A stretch of 64,000 bases of DNA, taken from VAYN01 sp963702075 (GTDB taxonomy: Bacteria > Actinomycetota > Thermoleophilia > Solirubrobacterales > 70-9). The stretch's first letter is position 1. Every line of letters starts with the position of its first letter. The DNA lies in the NCBI GenBank assembly GCA_963702075.1, contig OY969703.1, positions 2,046,001-2,110,000 of the forward strand. The letters are read 5' to 3'. A program made the position numbers and the translations under genes. Positions 8,239-16,379 of this stretch are shown here, in pieces. The notes beneath the pieces were generated by a model. That model worked only from the letters and a program-made list of their open reading frames with translations. It made no database searches and had not been told where the DNA came from.

Positions 8239-8967
8239 ATGGGCGAAGCGATCGGCTGGGGAGCACTGGCGGCAAGCTCGCTCGTCATCGGCGCCCTGCT
8301 CAGCTTCGCTCGCGAGTGGCCCGATCGCCAGGTCGGCTACGTGCTCTCCTTCGGCGCCGGCGCCTTGATCAGCGCGGTCAGCTTCGAGCTCGCCGCCGAG
8401 GGTGCGAGCGTCGGCGGCGCGGGCATCACCGGCATCGGCCTCGCCGTGGGGGCGCTGACCTACTACTTCCTCGACGGGCTGATCGCGCGGCGGATGTCGA
8501 CCGGACGCGGGCGCCAAGGACGATCCGAGGGGTCGGGCGGCGGCACCGCCCTGGCCCTCGGCGCCTTCCTCGACGGCATCCCGGAGCAGCTCGTCCTGGG
8601 GATCAGCATCGCCGCCGGCGGTGGCGTCGGCGTCTCGCTGCTGGTCGCGATCTTCGTCTCCAACCTGCCGGAGTCGCTCGGCTCGGCAAGCGACATGAGC
8701 AAATCCGGCCGCTCGCGCCAGGCGATCCTGCGGCTGTGGATGCTGGTGGCCCTGATCTGCGCCGTCGCCACCGTCGTCGGCTATCTCATCGCCGACACGG
8801 TCAGCGGCAACGCCAAGGCGGCGATCGACGGCTTCGCCGCCGGCGCCTTGCTGGTGATGCTGATCGACTCGATGATCCCCGACGCCCGCAGCGACGCCGG
8901 TCGCGGAGCCGGGCTGGTCACCGTTCTGGGATTCGCGGTCGCGGCAGGTCTCTCCAGCCTCTCCTGA
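8239..8967 (+). CDS. ZIP-family metal transporter-like membrane protein
   Basis: 242 residues with about seven hydrophobic segments and the ZIP fold order. The two helices that normally carry metal ligands are LDGIPEQLVLGISI and VSNLPESLGSASDM. In standard ZIP proteins these read H-N-x-P-E-G and H-x-x-P-E-G, so both histidines are absent while P-E remains. A glycine-rich basic loop (RGRQGRSEGSGGG) precedes the first of them. The ATG at 8239 has GGGAAAG nine bases upstream; an ATG at 8218 would overlap the proB start. Substrate is uncertain because of the missing histidines. Confidence 0.75.
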   Translation: MGEAIGWGALAASSLVIGALLSFAREWPDRQVGYVLSFGAGALISAVSFELAAEGASVGGAGITGIGLAVGALTYYFLDGLIARRMSTGRGRQGRSEGSGGGTALALGAFLDGIPEQLVLGISIAAGGGVGVSLLVAIFVSNLPESLGSASDMSKSGRSRQAILRLWMLVALICAVATVVGYLIADTVSGNAKAAIDGFAAGALLVMLIDSMIPDARSDAGRGAGLVTVLGFAVAAGLSSLS

Positions 8968-8986
8968 TCTAGGCTCGCTTCGAGCC

Positions 8987-9241
8987 CTACTTGCTTCCGA
9001 CTCCGTCGTAAGTCCACCAGCTGACAAGGCCGGCAATGAGAGTCGCCCCAGTCAGATGAACTGGAGTCATTTCGCAGCCGAACAGGGCGCCTAACCCGAG
9101 AACGACCCCAAGGCTGGCCACTCCAACGATCAGCTTGGCGATCCCCATGATCACCATGCCGACGGCGTCGGGTCCACGCTTGCGGATACCGCCGATGAGG
9201 GCAGCGTTCAACTCTCCCTTGATGGATTCGGGTGGAGTCAC
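8987..9241 (-). CDS. small two-helix membrane protein
   Basis: 84 residues, with two hydrophobic segments at about 27-53 (VGMVIMGIAKLIVGVASLG) and 58-77 (PVHLTGATLIAGLVSWW) joined by a short loop containing one Cys. The N-terminal 25 residues are polar. It overlaps the XRE gene by four bases (ATGA type), so the two are translated together. The pairing of a tiny DNA-binding protein with a tiny membrane protein suggests a membrane-linked switch, but this is only inference from context. Confidence 0.65.
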   Translation of the reverse strand: MTPPESIKGELNAALIGGIRKRGPDAVGMVIMGIAKLIVGVASLGVVLGLGALFGCEMTPVHLTGATLIAGLVSWWTYDGVGSK

Positions 9242-9486
9242 TGCATCTCTACTTCCACCCGACGAACCAACTCAGACGGCTTGATTCCAAGGCCCTTGCT
9301 TACCCGGACAAGGTTTAGGAAGGTCGGATTCACCCTTCCGGCCTCGATGTGCGACAGCCACGTGGGATGAATATCCGCTCTCAACCCCAGGGTGCCCTGG
9401 GTCAGATCTCGCTCATTTCTGATCTTGCGCACAGCGCGACCCAGGGCCCTCGCCCAAGGATCGTCGGTTTCAGCGCGAGGGCTCAT
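9238..9486 (-). CDS. small XRE-family helix-turn-helix regulator
   Basis: 82 residues, almost all helix-turn-helix, with the recognition segment IHPTWLSHIEAGRVNPTF. It is a paralogue of the regulator at 2252-2503; both lack any further domain. It is the first gene of a two-gene unit with the small membrane protein downstream (four-base overlap). The start ATG follows a GC-poor intergenic stretch (9500-9560) that probably holds its promoter. The unit sits between obg and proB, genes that are usually neighbours. Confidence 0.85.
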   Translation of the reverse strand: MSPRAETDDPWARALGRAVRKIRNERDLTQGTLGLRADIHPTWLSHIEAGRVNPTFLNLVRVSKGLGIKPSELVRRVEVEMQ

Positions 9487-9562
9487 GGAGGCGCAACGCC
9501 GAAGTCGGACTACCTAGCATGGACTTAGACTATTCATCAATATGACTATCCGTCAAGTATGC

Positions 9563-10855
9563 TCAGACGTGCAGCTCGAACTCGTGCTCGCCGATCCGCA
9601 CGTCGCCGCCTGATTCGAAGCCGGCGCGGTCGAGGGCGGCGATCACGCCCATCTCCTTCAGCCGCTGCTCCAGATAGGCGAGCGCTTCCTCGTTTTTGGT
9701 GTCGTGGCGCTCGAACAGCACCTCGACGCCGCGACCGAGGACGCGGAAGGCGCCGTCCTCCTCTTGCTCGACCCAGTAGCCGCCCTCGCCAGCGGGACGG
9801 TAGACGCGGTGCTCGGCCTCGAACTCGTCATTTGGCTCCGCACCCGGCGAAGCGATGGTCGGAACGACCTCGGGAAGCTCGGAGAGGATCCGCCGCCGCA
9901 GCTCGTCCAGCCCCTCGCCAGTCGCGGAGGAGATAGCCAAGACGTCCAGCGCCTCACCTCCGAGCCGGCCCTTCCACTCACTCAGGGCCTCCTCGATCCG
10001 CTCTGGCGGCAGCAGGTCGCGCTTGCTCAAGACCACGAACTCGCGTAGGCGCTCGAGACCGGCACCGTGAGCCGCCAGCTCATTGCGCACCGTCTCGTAG
10101 TTGGCGACAGGGTCGCCTTCGCCCGGGGCGACGTCGACCAGGTGGACGAGCATCGAACAGCGCTCGACATGGGCGAGGAACTCGTGCCCCAGGCCCGCCC
10201 CTTCGGCCGCGCCCTCGATCAGGCCCGGGATGTCGGCGACGACCGCCTGCCGGTCCTCGCCTTCGATCGTCCCCAGCACCGGCGAGATCGTCGTGAACGG
10301 GTACTCGCCCACCTTCGGCGCCGCCCGCGTCAGCCGCCCCAGCAACGAGGACTTGCCGGCGTTCGGCAGCCCGACCAGGCCGACGTCGGCGAGCAGCTTC
10401 AACCGCAGTTCGATCCAGTCCGCCTCGCCGGAGGTCCCTTTCTCCGCAAACCGCGGCGCCTGCCGCGTCGAGCTGGTGAAACGCCGGTTCCCATGACCGC
10501 CGCGGCCACCATGGGCAACCACCGCACGCTGCCCGGGGGTCACAAGGTCGATAACGCTGCCGTCGACCGCCGTCGCCTGCGTGCCCGGCGGCACCGGGAT
10601 CTCCCGGTCCTCTCCTCGCCCGCCCTGTCGGTTCGACCCTTCCCCATGCCGTCCCCGTTGCGCCCGGAAGTGCTTGCTCCCCTTCAGGGCGCCGAGGTCG
10701 CGCTTCGACGGATCGCAGACCAGCACGACATCGCCACCATGCCCCCCGTCCCCTCCATCAGGCCCCCCACGAGGCACGTGCGCCTCGCGCCTGAAGCTGA
10801 TTGAGCCTTTGCCGCCGGCCCCGCCCTCGACCCAGATTTTCGCCTTGTCGTACAC
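9563..10855 (-). CDS. obg: Obg GTPase (ribosome assembly)
   Basis: 430 residues. Essential GTPase that binds the 50S subunit late in assembly and links growth to (p)ppGpp. The glycine-rich Obg domain spans residues 1-158 (KAKIWVEGGAGGKGSISFRR, GGRGGHGNRRF). The G domain has GLPNAGKSS (G1), DIPGLIEGA (G3), SKRDLL in place of the NKxD G4, and ISSATGEG (G5). A C-terminal OCT domain (RVYRPAGEGGYWVEQEEDG to the end) is present. The usual upstream partners rplU and rpmA are separated from it here by the GH26-like gene. Confidence 0.97.
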   Translation of the reverse strand: MYDKAKIWVEGGAGGKGSISFRREAHVPRGGPDGGDGGHGGDVVLVCDPSKRDLGALKGSKHFRAQRGRHGEGSNRQGGRGEDREIPVPPGTQATAVDGSVIDLVTPGQRAVVAHGGRGGHGNRRFTSSTRQAPRFAEKGTSGEADWIELRLKLLADVGLVGLPNAGKSSLLGRLTRAAPKVGEYPFTTISPVLGTIEGEDRQAVVADIPGLIEGAAEGAGLGHEFLAHVERCSMLVHLVDVAPGEGDPVANYETVRNELAAHGAGLERLREFVVLSKRDLLPPERIEEALSEWKGRLGGEALDVLAISSATGEGLDELRRRILSELPEVVPTIASPGAEPNDEFEAEHRVYRPAGEGGYWVEQEEDGAFRVLGRGVEVLFERHDTKNEEALAYLEQRLKEMGVIAALDRAGFESGGDVRIGEHEFELHV

Positions 10856-10977
10856 GAACGAAGCCTAAATCAGAGATCAAGGATTTTCCGCGATCTTCGC
10901 CCCCCGCGGATTACATAAAGATCTTTGTGTCTAGAAGAATGCGTTGAAGCTAATACCCAAGGATGAAAGGTCGCTCG

Positions 10978-12486
10978 ATGCATAGGAACGTTCGCATTCC
11001 ATTCATGATCTTCGTTACGGCGGTGTTCCTGGCGCTCTCCGCCTCAACGGCATCGGCGGCATCCTTCTACCTGCGGCCGAACACGAATACTCTCCCGCAC
11101 TCAGGGAAGACGTGGCTGCCAATAGGGGCGCCCAACGTCTGGGAAACGGTAGACGATCCGATTTCCGAGACGCAGACGCCAACTTTATTAGACTACATGG
11201 AAGCCTCTGGAAGCCGGCTCGAAACTCTAGGCTTAACGTCCGCAAACATAAATGGGGTAGCAGTCACGAACGCAACGGCTTGGTACTACACCGGCACGTC
11301 AGCGCCAGTTGAATTCAAATCAACTGCCGATTCAACCTGGCAGATCACTAGCAGCGTAGGCTGGCATTCCAGAGGTGAGAGCATCGTTTCGCAAGCTGCA
11401 CTGGACTCTATTGGGTTCGAATTTCGAACCTCAGGCACTGGCATCAGACAAGTGCCAGCTACTTTTCTACAAGTAGAAACCAACGGCCCGAGGATCTACT
11501 GGGGAGCCTGGATGGATGGAGATGTGTACTCACCAGGACAGGGCGATGCCCCATGGAACGGCAGCACTTGGAGTTCCTTTGAGAGTCACGCAGGCAAGAA
11601 GGTTTCAATCGTCCACTTCGGGCAGCCTGCCCCATGGCAGCAAGCATTCGATCCATATCCACTAGAACGTGCAAGAACTGGCAACACGCCAACCGCTGGC
11701 GATGGGGCACTTCCGTTAATGGATATGGGAACCGGTTGCAAACTTGGCCACGTATGCAATGGGGAAGAAACGGTAGCCGAAGAAGAAGTCAATCGGGTGT
11801 CGCTAGCAGAAATTAATGAAGGAAAATACGACACGTACTACAAAACGTGGGCCGAAGCAGTAGCACATTATAAATACCCGTTCTTTTTTAGATGGGCTTG
11901 GGAGATGAATGGTTCCTGGTATAGGTGGGGACGGGACACTGCCAAAAACCCAAACGAATACATTCAAGCCTGGCGGCATATCCACGACATAGCTGTCGCA
12001 GCTGGCGCCTCCAACATTACCTGGGTGTGGTGTCCCAACGTCGAATACCTAGGAAGTACGTCGCTGTCGGCCTTATACCCCGGGAACGAATACGTCGACT
12101 GGACCTGTCTCGATGGGTACAACAAAACCGGCCTTTATTTCAGCGAACTTTTCGGTCCCAGCTACTCAGCCATTACCAGCTCCATTGCTCCGTCAAAGCC
12201 ATTGATGATTGGCGAGACGGCTACTGTTTACGAAAGCGGGCATCACGTCCACCAGGACCAATGGATTAGGGATTCCCTGCAATCTCTCCCGTCGACTTTT
12301 CCAAAAATTAAGGCGTTTCTTTGGTTCAACTGGAATATCGTCGAGGAAGGACATGAATGGGAATGGCCGATCGAGTGGAGCTTAAATGGGGAAAAGGAAT
12401 TTGCCTACCAGATCTCCTCTACCTACTTTGCCGGATCCGAATTCGGCGAACCCCCCTTGCTCCAACCGATAAAAGCCCTGCCCTGA
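10978..12486 (+). CDS. secreted GH26-like glycoside hydrolase (beta-mannanase-like)
   Basis: 502 residues from the ATG at 10978, which has GAAAGG eight bases upstream; an ATG at 10963 is possible but its ribosome site is badly placed. A signal peptide ends at about ASTASA-AS. The C-terminal 300 residues look like a GH26 (beta/alpha)8 barrel: the acid/base glutamate lies in RWAWEMNGSWYRWG (E310) and the nucleophile in KPLMIGETAT (E413), with WVWCPN and FLWFNWN between and after. GH26 enzymes cut beta-mannans or related glucans. The N-terminal 140 residues are a separate beta-rich region. Composition is clearly AT-richer than all neighbours and codon use differs (many AAA, TTT, ATA), which suggests recent transfer. 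It splits rpmA from obg. Confidence 0.75.
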   Translation: MHRNVRIPFMIFVTAVFLALSASTASAASFYLRPNTNTLPHSGKTWLPIGAPNVWETVDDPISETQTPTLLDYMEASGSRLETLGLTSANINGVAVTNATAWYYTGTSAPVEFKSTADSTWQITSSVGWHSRGESIVSQAALDSIGFEFRTSGTGIRQVPATFLQVETNGPRIYWGAWMDGDVYSPGQGDAPWNGSTWSSFESHAGKKVSIVHFGQPAPWQQAFDPYPLERARTGNTPTAGDGALPLMDMGTGCKLGHVCNGEETVAEEEVNRVSLAEINEGKYDTYYKTWAEAVAHYKYPFFFRWAWEMNGSWYRWGRDTAKNPNEYIQAWRHIHDIAVAAGASNITWVWCPNVEYLGSTSLSALYPGNEYVDWTCLDGYNKTGLYFSELFGPSYSAITSSIAPSKPLMIGETATVYESGHHVHQDQWIRDSLQSLPSTFPKIKAFLWFNWNIVEEGHEWEWPIEWSLNGEKEFAYQISSTYFAGSEFGEPPLLQPIKALP

Positions 12487-12504
12487 GCTAAGAGAAGGGG
12501 AAGA

Positions 12505-12532
12505 AACGGGAGGGGCGTTCGCCCCTCCCGTT
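12505..12532. terminator. bidirectional terminator between the GH26-like gene and rpmA
   Basis: Perfect 12-bp hairpin (12505-12516 with 12521-12532, loop GTTC). On the minus strand it is followed by GTTTCTTCCCC. It lies between convergent genes and probably ends the rplU-rpmA transcript as well as the glycosidase transcript. Confidence 0.75.
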
Positions 12533-12666
12533 CACTAGGTACTAGGGCTAAATTGCCTGAGGTCAGGCGACACCCCATTGACCGCCTTGCCGGCACTGCC
12601 TTGACACTGCCAATCGAGCAACCGCTACGAGGGCAAGAGCGATCGACGCCTCTCCCCTGTTTGGGG

Positions 12667-12918
12667 TTAGTCCTGGAGGACGCTGATGGTGCGGCCCTTG
12701 CGGGCCGTCTTGAAGTCGACGACGCCGGGGCGGGTCGCGAAGATCGTGTGGTCGCGGCCGAGGCCGGTGCCCTCGCCGGGCCAGAAGCGGGTGCCGCGCT
12801 GGCGGACGATGATCTCGCCGCCGGTCACCTTCTGGCCGGCAAAGACCTTGACCCCAAGCATGTTGGGGTTGGATTCGCGGCCGTTGCGGCTGGAGCCGAG
12901 ACCTTTCTTATGAGCCAT
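12667..12918 (-). CDS. rpmA: 50S ribosomal protein L27
   Basis: 83 residues beginning MAHKKGLGSSRNGRES, the standard N terminus near the peptidyl transferase centre. The full length and the segments IIVRQRGTRFWPG and GRDHTIFA are typical. The start overlaps the end of rplU by eleven bases. There is no N-terminal extension needing cleavage as in Firmicutes. Confidence 0.98.
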   Translation of the reverse strand: MAHKKGLGSSRNGRESNPNMLGVKVFAGQKVTGGEIIVRQRGTRFWPGEGTGLGRDHTIFATRPGVVDFKTARKGRTISVLQD

Positions 12919-13270
12919 CGGTTCCCTCCTCTTTTTCGGCTTTGGTGGGGGCGGGTTTGCGGCTCAGCATTTTCAGCTCGGTCACCTCGAGTTTGGTCAA
13001 CTCGGAGCGGTGACCGGCGCGCCGCCGGTAGCCCTTCTTCGCCTTGTATTTGAAGACTTTGATCTTCTTGCCACGGACGTGCTCGGCAACGGTCGCCTCG
13101 ACTTTGACCTTCTCCAGGTCCTCGCCGGCGGCGAGGACCTCGTCGTCGCGGAACATCACCGGCCGCAGGTGGACTTTGTCGCCCTCCTTGACGTCGAGAC
13201 GATCGACGAGCAGAGACGTGCCTTCCTCGACTTTGTACTGCTTGCCACCGCTTTCGACTACCGCGTACAT
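12908..13270 (-). CDS. rplU: 50S ribosomal protein L21
   Basis: 120 residues from ATG (MYAVVESGGKQYKV). The conserved KIKVFKYKAKKGYRRRAGHR lies near residues 71-90. A lysine/glutamate-rich tail of about 20 residues extends past the usual end. The start is two bases after the rng stop, so rng, rplU and rpmA are read together. A TTG two codons earlier overlaps the rng stop and was not chosen. Confidence 0.98.
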   Translation of the reverse strand: MYAVVESGGKQYKVEEGTSLLVDRLDVKEGDKVHLRPVMFRDDEVLAAGEDLEKVKVEATVAEHVRGKKIKVFKYKAKKGYRRRAGHRSELTKLEVTELKMLSRKPAPTKAEKEEGTDGS

Positions 13271-13272
13271 GC

Positions 13273-15123
13273 TCAATCCTGTCCGTTGCTGCCTTGTTTG
13301 GCGCGCGAACGTCCTCGGCCACCACGGCGGCCACGGCTACGTTTGCGCGAAGAGGCGGAGGATTCTAGCTCGGAGCCGTTTTCGCCGCTCCCTCCGGACC
13401 CGTTGGGCGAATCCCCGCCCAGCAGCGAGGCGATCGCCGCCGAGCGCTCGACCTCGTCGATCCGCACCATCTTGCGCTCGCCGACGAACGGGCCGCCACC
13501 GGTGACGCTGACGATGTAGGAGTCGATCCGGGCGACCGCGTCGTCGGCGTTGTACATATGCGGCTCGTCGATGTCGACCAGGACCTCCTCGCCGACCTTG
13601 AAGGGCAGCGCCCGCTCCTCGATCGCTTCGCGGCTGCCGGACTCGACGACGATGAAGGTGTCGATTGCCAGCGCCTCGCCACCCTCGAAGTGGAACCGCT
13701 TGCCGGTCTCCGCCTCGAACTCGCGGAGACCGCTGTCCTCGTCGGTCAGCTCGTGGGCGACTTTCGGGTTGACGCGGATCAGGAAGGCTTCCTTGTCAGG
13801 GTTCTCGGCGACGATGTCGCGCATCTTCCGCAGCCCCTCCAGCGCCACCGTCTCGGCCGAGAGGATCACTCCCTCCCCACCGCAGGTCGGGCAGTGCTCC
13901 GTGAGGATCTCCCGCACCCCGTCGGTGACGTTCTGCCGGGTCATCTCGACCAGGCCCAACGGCGAGACCTCGACCACGTAGCTCTTCGACTTGTCGGCGT
14001 CGAGAGCTTTGCGCATCGTCTTCAGGACCTTGTCGCGATTGCTCGCCCGCGCCATGTCGATGAAGTCGATGACGATGATGCCGCCGATGTCCCGCAGCCG
14101 CAGCTGCCGCACCGCCTCCTCGGCCGCCTCGGTGTTGACTTTGGTGATCGTCTCCTCTAGTCCGCCTTTGCCCCGGCCGGTGAAGGAGCCGCTGTTGACG
14201 TCGATCACGGTCAACGCCTCGGTGTAGTCGATGATCAGGTAGCCGCCCGAGGGCAGGTCGACCCGCCGGTTCAGGGTCGACTCGATCTCCTCGTCGATCT
14301 TCCATTTCTCCAGCAGGGGTTTGGAGCCCTGGTAGAGCTCGACGCCGTCGACCAGCTCCGGCGCGGTCCGCTGGAAGAAGTTGGTCACCCGCTCGAACTG
14401 CTTCGGCGAGTCGATGATCGCTTTCTCGAACTCGCTGAGGAAGACGTCGCGGAGGACTCGAATAGAGAGGTCTGCCTCCTGGAAGACCAGGGCTGGCGCC
14501 TTGCTGCCCTGCGAGCGGCGCTCCAGCACCTCATTCAGCTTCTGCAGGTAGCTGATCTCCCGCACGAAGTCGGATTTTTTGGCGCCGTGGGCGGCGGTGC
14601 GGACGATCAGCCCGCCCGGCCCTTTATAGGTGCGGTCGACCATCTTCCGCAGCCGGTCGCGCTCTTTGTCGGCGAGCCGGCGACTGACGCCGACACCGCT
14701 CCCGTTCGGGGCGAAGACGAGGTAGCAACCGGCGATCGAGACATTCATCGAGAGCCGCGCGCCCTTGCTCTTCAGCGGGTCCTTGACGACCTGAACCAGA
14801 ATCTCCTGGCCGGGCTTGATCAGCTCGTTGATGCGGCGACCGCCGCCGCGCCCGCGGCGCGGGGCCTGCTCGCCGTCGGGGGTGAGGATCTCGTCGACGT
14901 GGAGGAAGCCGTTGCGCTCGAGGCCGATGTCGACGAAGGCGGCCTCCATTCCCGGCAGGACGTTGTCGACCTTGCCTTTGTAGATGTTGCCGACGATCGA
15001 TCGCCGGCCCCGCCGCTCGATGTAGAGCTCGGCGACGCTGCTTTTACCGCCCTTCTGCTTAGCCTCGAGGACGGCAACACGGGTCTCGCCGCGCTCGGCG
15101 GAGACCAAAATCGTTTTTTTCAT
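13273..15123 (-). CDS. rng: ribonuclease E/G family endoribonuclease
   Basis: 616 residues. Cuts single-stranded A/U-rich RNA in rRNA maturation and mRNA decay. Residues 1-110 contain the S1 domain (GNIYKGKVDNVLPGMEAAFVD) with a basic Arg/Gly insertion (RRGRGGGRR). The DNase I-like catalytic domain carries the two metal-binding aspartates in TVIDVNSGSFTG and GGIIVIDFIDM. The zinc-link is CPTCGGEG. After residue 555 a Ser/Gly linker leads to a strongly basic tail (RKRSRGRRGGRGRSR) likely to bind RNA. It heads the rng-rplU-rpmA unit. Confidence 0.96.
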   Translation of the reverse strand: MKKTILVSAERGETRVAVLEAKQKGGKSSVAELYIERRGRRSIVGNIYKGKVDNVLPGMEAAFVDIGLERNGFLHVDEILTPDGEQAPRRGRGGGRRINELIKPGQEILVQVVKDPLKSKGARLSMNVSIAGCYLVFAPNGSGVGVSRRLADKERDRLRKMVDRTYKGPGGLIVRTAAHGAKKSDFVREISYLQKLNEVLERRSQGSKAPALVFQEADLSIRVLRDVFLSEFEKAIIDSPKQFERVTNFFQRTAPELVDGVELYQGSKPLLEKWKIDEEIESTLNRRVDLPSGGYLIIDYTEALTVIDVNSGSFTGRGKGGLEETITKVNTEAAEEAVRQLRLRDIGGIIVIDFIDMARASNRDKVLKTMRKALDADKSKSYVVEVSPLGLVEMTRQNVTDGVREILTEHCPTCGGEGVILSAETVALEGLRKMRDIVAENPDKEAFLIRVNPKVAHELTDEDSGLREFEAETGKRFHFEGGEALAIDTFIVVESGSREAIEERALPFKVGEEVLVDIDEPHMYNADDAVARIDSYIVSVTGGGPFVGERKMVRIDEVERSAAIASLLGGDSPNGSGGSGENGSELESSASSRKRSRGRRGGRGRSRAKQGSNGQD

Positions 15124-15179
15124 TTGTGATTCAGCTCAGTTCGGATAGGTACGCAATGCCGGAACCTCATTCTGCGAGA

Positions 15180-16379
15180 TCACCAGGCGAACCTTCCCCT
15201 TTGGCTGAGATGCGCTTGGACGTTGATGCTCTGAAGAACGCCGACCGCTAGGAAAGTAGCGAGCACGGAGGACCCTCCGTAACTCATCAACGGCAGGGGG
15301 ATCCCGGTGATCGGCATGATCCCCAGGTTCATCCCCACGTTGACGAAGGTCTGGAACAGCAGCGCGACGGCGATGCCGCCCGCGACCAGGGTTCCGTAGG
15401 AGTTCTTCGAGAGCGTCGTTATCCGCAGCGCCCGCCAAAAGAGCAGGGCGTAAAGGGATAGGACTAAAGCGGCGCCCATGAACCCGTAGCGCTCACCGAT
15501 CACCGCGAAGATGAAGTCGGTGCTGCGCTCGGGAACGAAGTCGAGCCGCGTTTGGGTGGCTTTGTCGCCACGGCCGGCAACTTGACCGGCACCGATGGCG
15601 ACAACTGATTGGTTCTGCTGATAGCCCGCGCCGGCTTCGTGCTCGTGGGGATGGAGGAACGACGTCAGCCGTTCTTCCTGATAGCCCTTGAGCACTGGGT
15701 GACCCACCGCCGGAGCGAGGACCAAGACCAGCGCGATCAGCGCAACGATGCCGCCGCCGATGACCGCGAAGTGCGTCCAGGGGACGCCTCCGAAGTACAT
15801 GACGGCGAGGGTGGCGACCACGAACACCATCGAGGTGCCGAGGTCAGGTTGTAGGAAGACGAGTGCGGCCGGTGCCAGGCCGAGACATAGGTAGCGCACG
15901 GTCCGCTGGACCGGCGAGCCCCGTCTGGCGCCATCGATCACGAACCCGGCAAGCGCAAGCACGAGCAGGAGCTTGCCGAGCTCCGATGGCTGGAAGGAGA
16001 AGAAGGGAAGTTCGAAGGCGCGCCGCGAGCCGCGGGCGGCGAAGCCGAAGACGAAGACGAGGGCGACGCTGACGCAGAGGAAGGTGTAAATGCCCACCCG
16101 CAGCTCGCGAAAGCGCGAGTAGTCGATCCGGGTCAGCGCGAACATGCCAAGGATGCCGAGCACGGCGTAGATCGCCTGCCGCTCGAGGTAGTAGTTGGGG
16201 CTGCCGGGCACGTCGTGGCGGGTGGCCTGCCCCAGGGTGAAGACGCTGAAGGCGACGAGGGCGGCCGCGGCGAAGGCCAGCGGCCAGTCCATGTGGGCGA
16301 GGCCGAGGCGCTCGCCGATGCTGACCTCTACCGCAAAGGGCTCGGGCCGGGCTTGTCGGGTGCGGGTGGCGTACATCAT
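15180..16379 (-). CDS. rodA: RodA-type peptidoglycan glycosyltransferase (SEDS family)
   Basis: 399 residues, ten or so membrane segments. SEDS proteins polymerise lipid II; RodA works with PBP2 in cell elongation. Conserved stretches are present: FFSFQPSELGKLLLVLALA, FLQPDLGTSMVF, PERSTDFIFAVIGE and PLPLMSYGGSS near the C terminus. Its ATG overlaps the mrdA stop by four bases, showing tight coupling with its partner. It is the last gene of the mreB-mreC-mreD-mrdA-rodA operon. Confidence 0.96.
   Translation of the reverse strand: MMYATRTRQARPEPFAVEVSIGERLGLAHMDWPLAFAAAALVAFSVFTLGQATRHDVPGSPNYYLERQAIYAVLGILGMFALTRIDYSRFRELRVGIYTFLCVSVALVFVFGFAARGSRRAFELPFFSFQPSELGKLLLVLALAGFVIDGARRGSPVQRTVRYLCLGLAPAALVFLQPDLGTSMVFVVATLAVMYFGGVPWTHFAVIGGGIVALIALVLVLAPAVGHPVLKGYQEERLTSFLHPHEHEAGAGYQQNQSVVAIGAGQVAGRGDKATQTRLDFVPERSTDFIFAVIGERYGFMGAALVLSLYALLFWRALRITTLSKNSYGTLVAGGIAVALLFQTFVNVGMNLGIMPITGIPLPLMSYGGSSVLATFLAVGVLQSINVQAHLSQRGRFAW

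Noticed and set aside
5631..8972. 1113-codon open frame on the plus strand
   Set aside because: Runs antisense over nadD, proA and proB; its sequence is the Arg/Asp/His-rich pattern typical of a GC-rich shadow frame, and the opposite strand encodes recognisable enzymes throughout.
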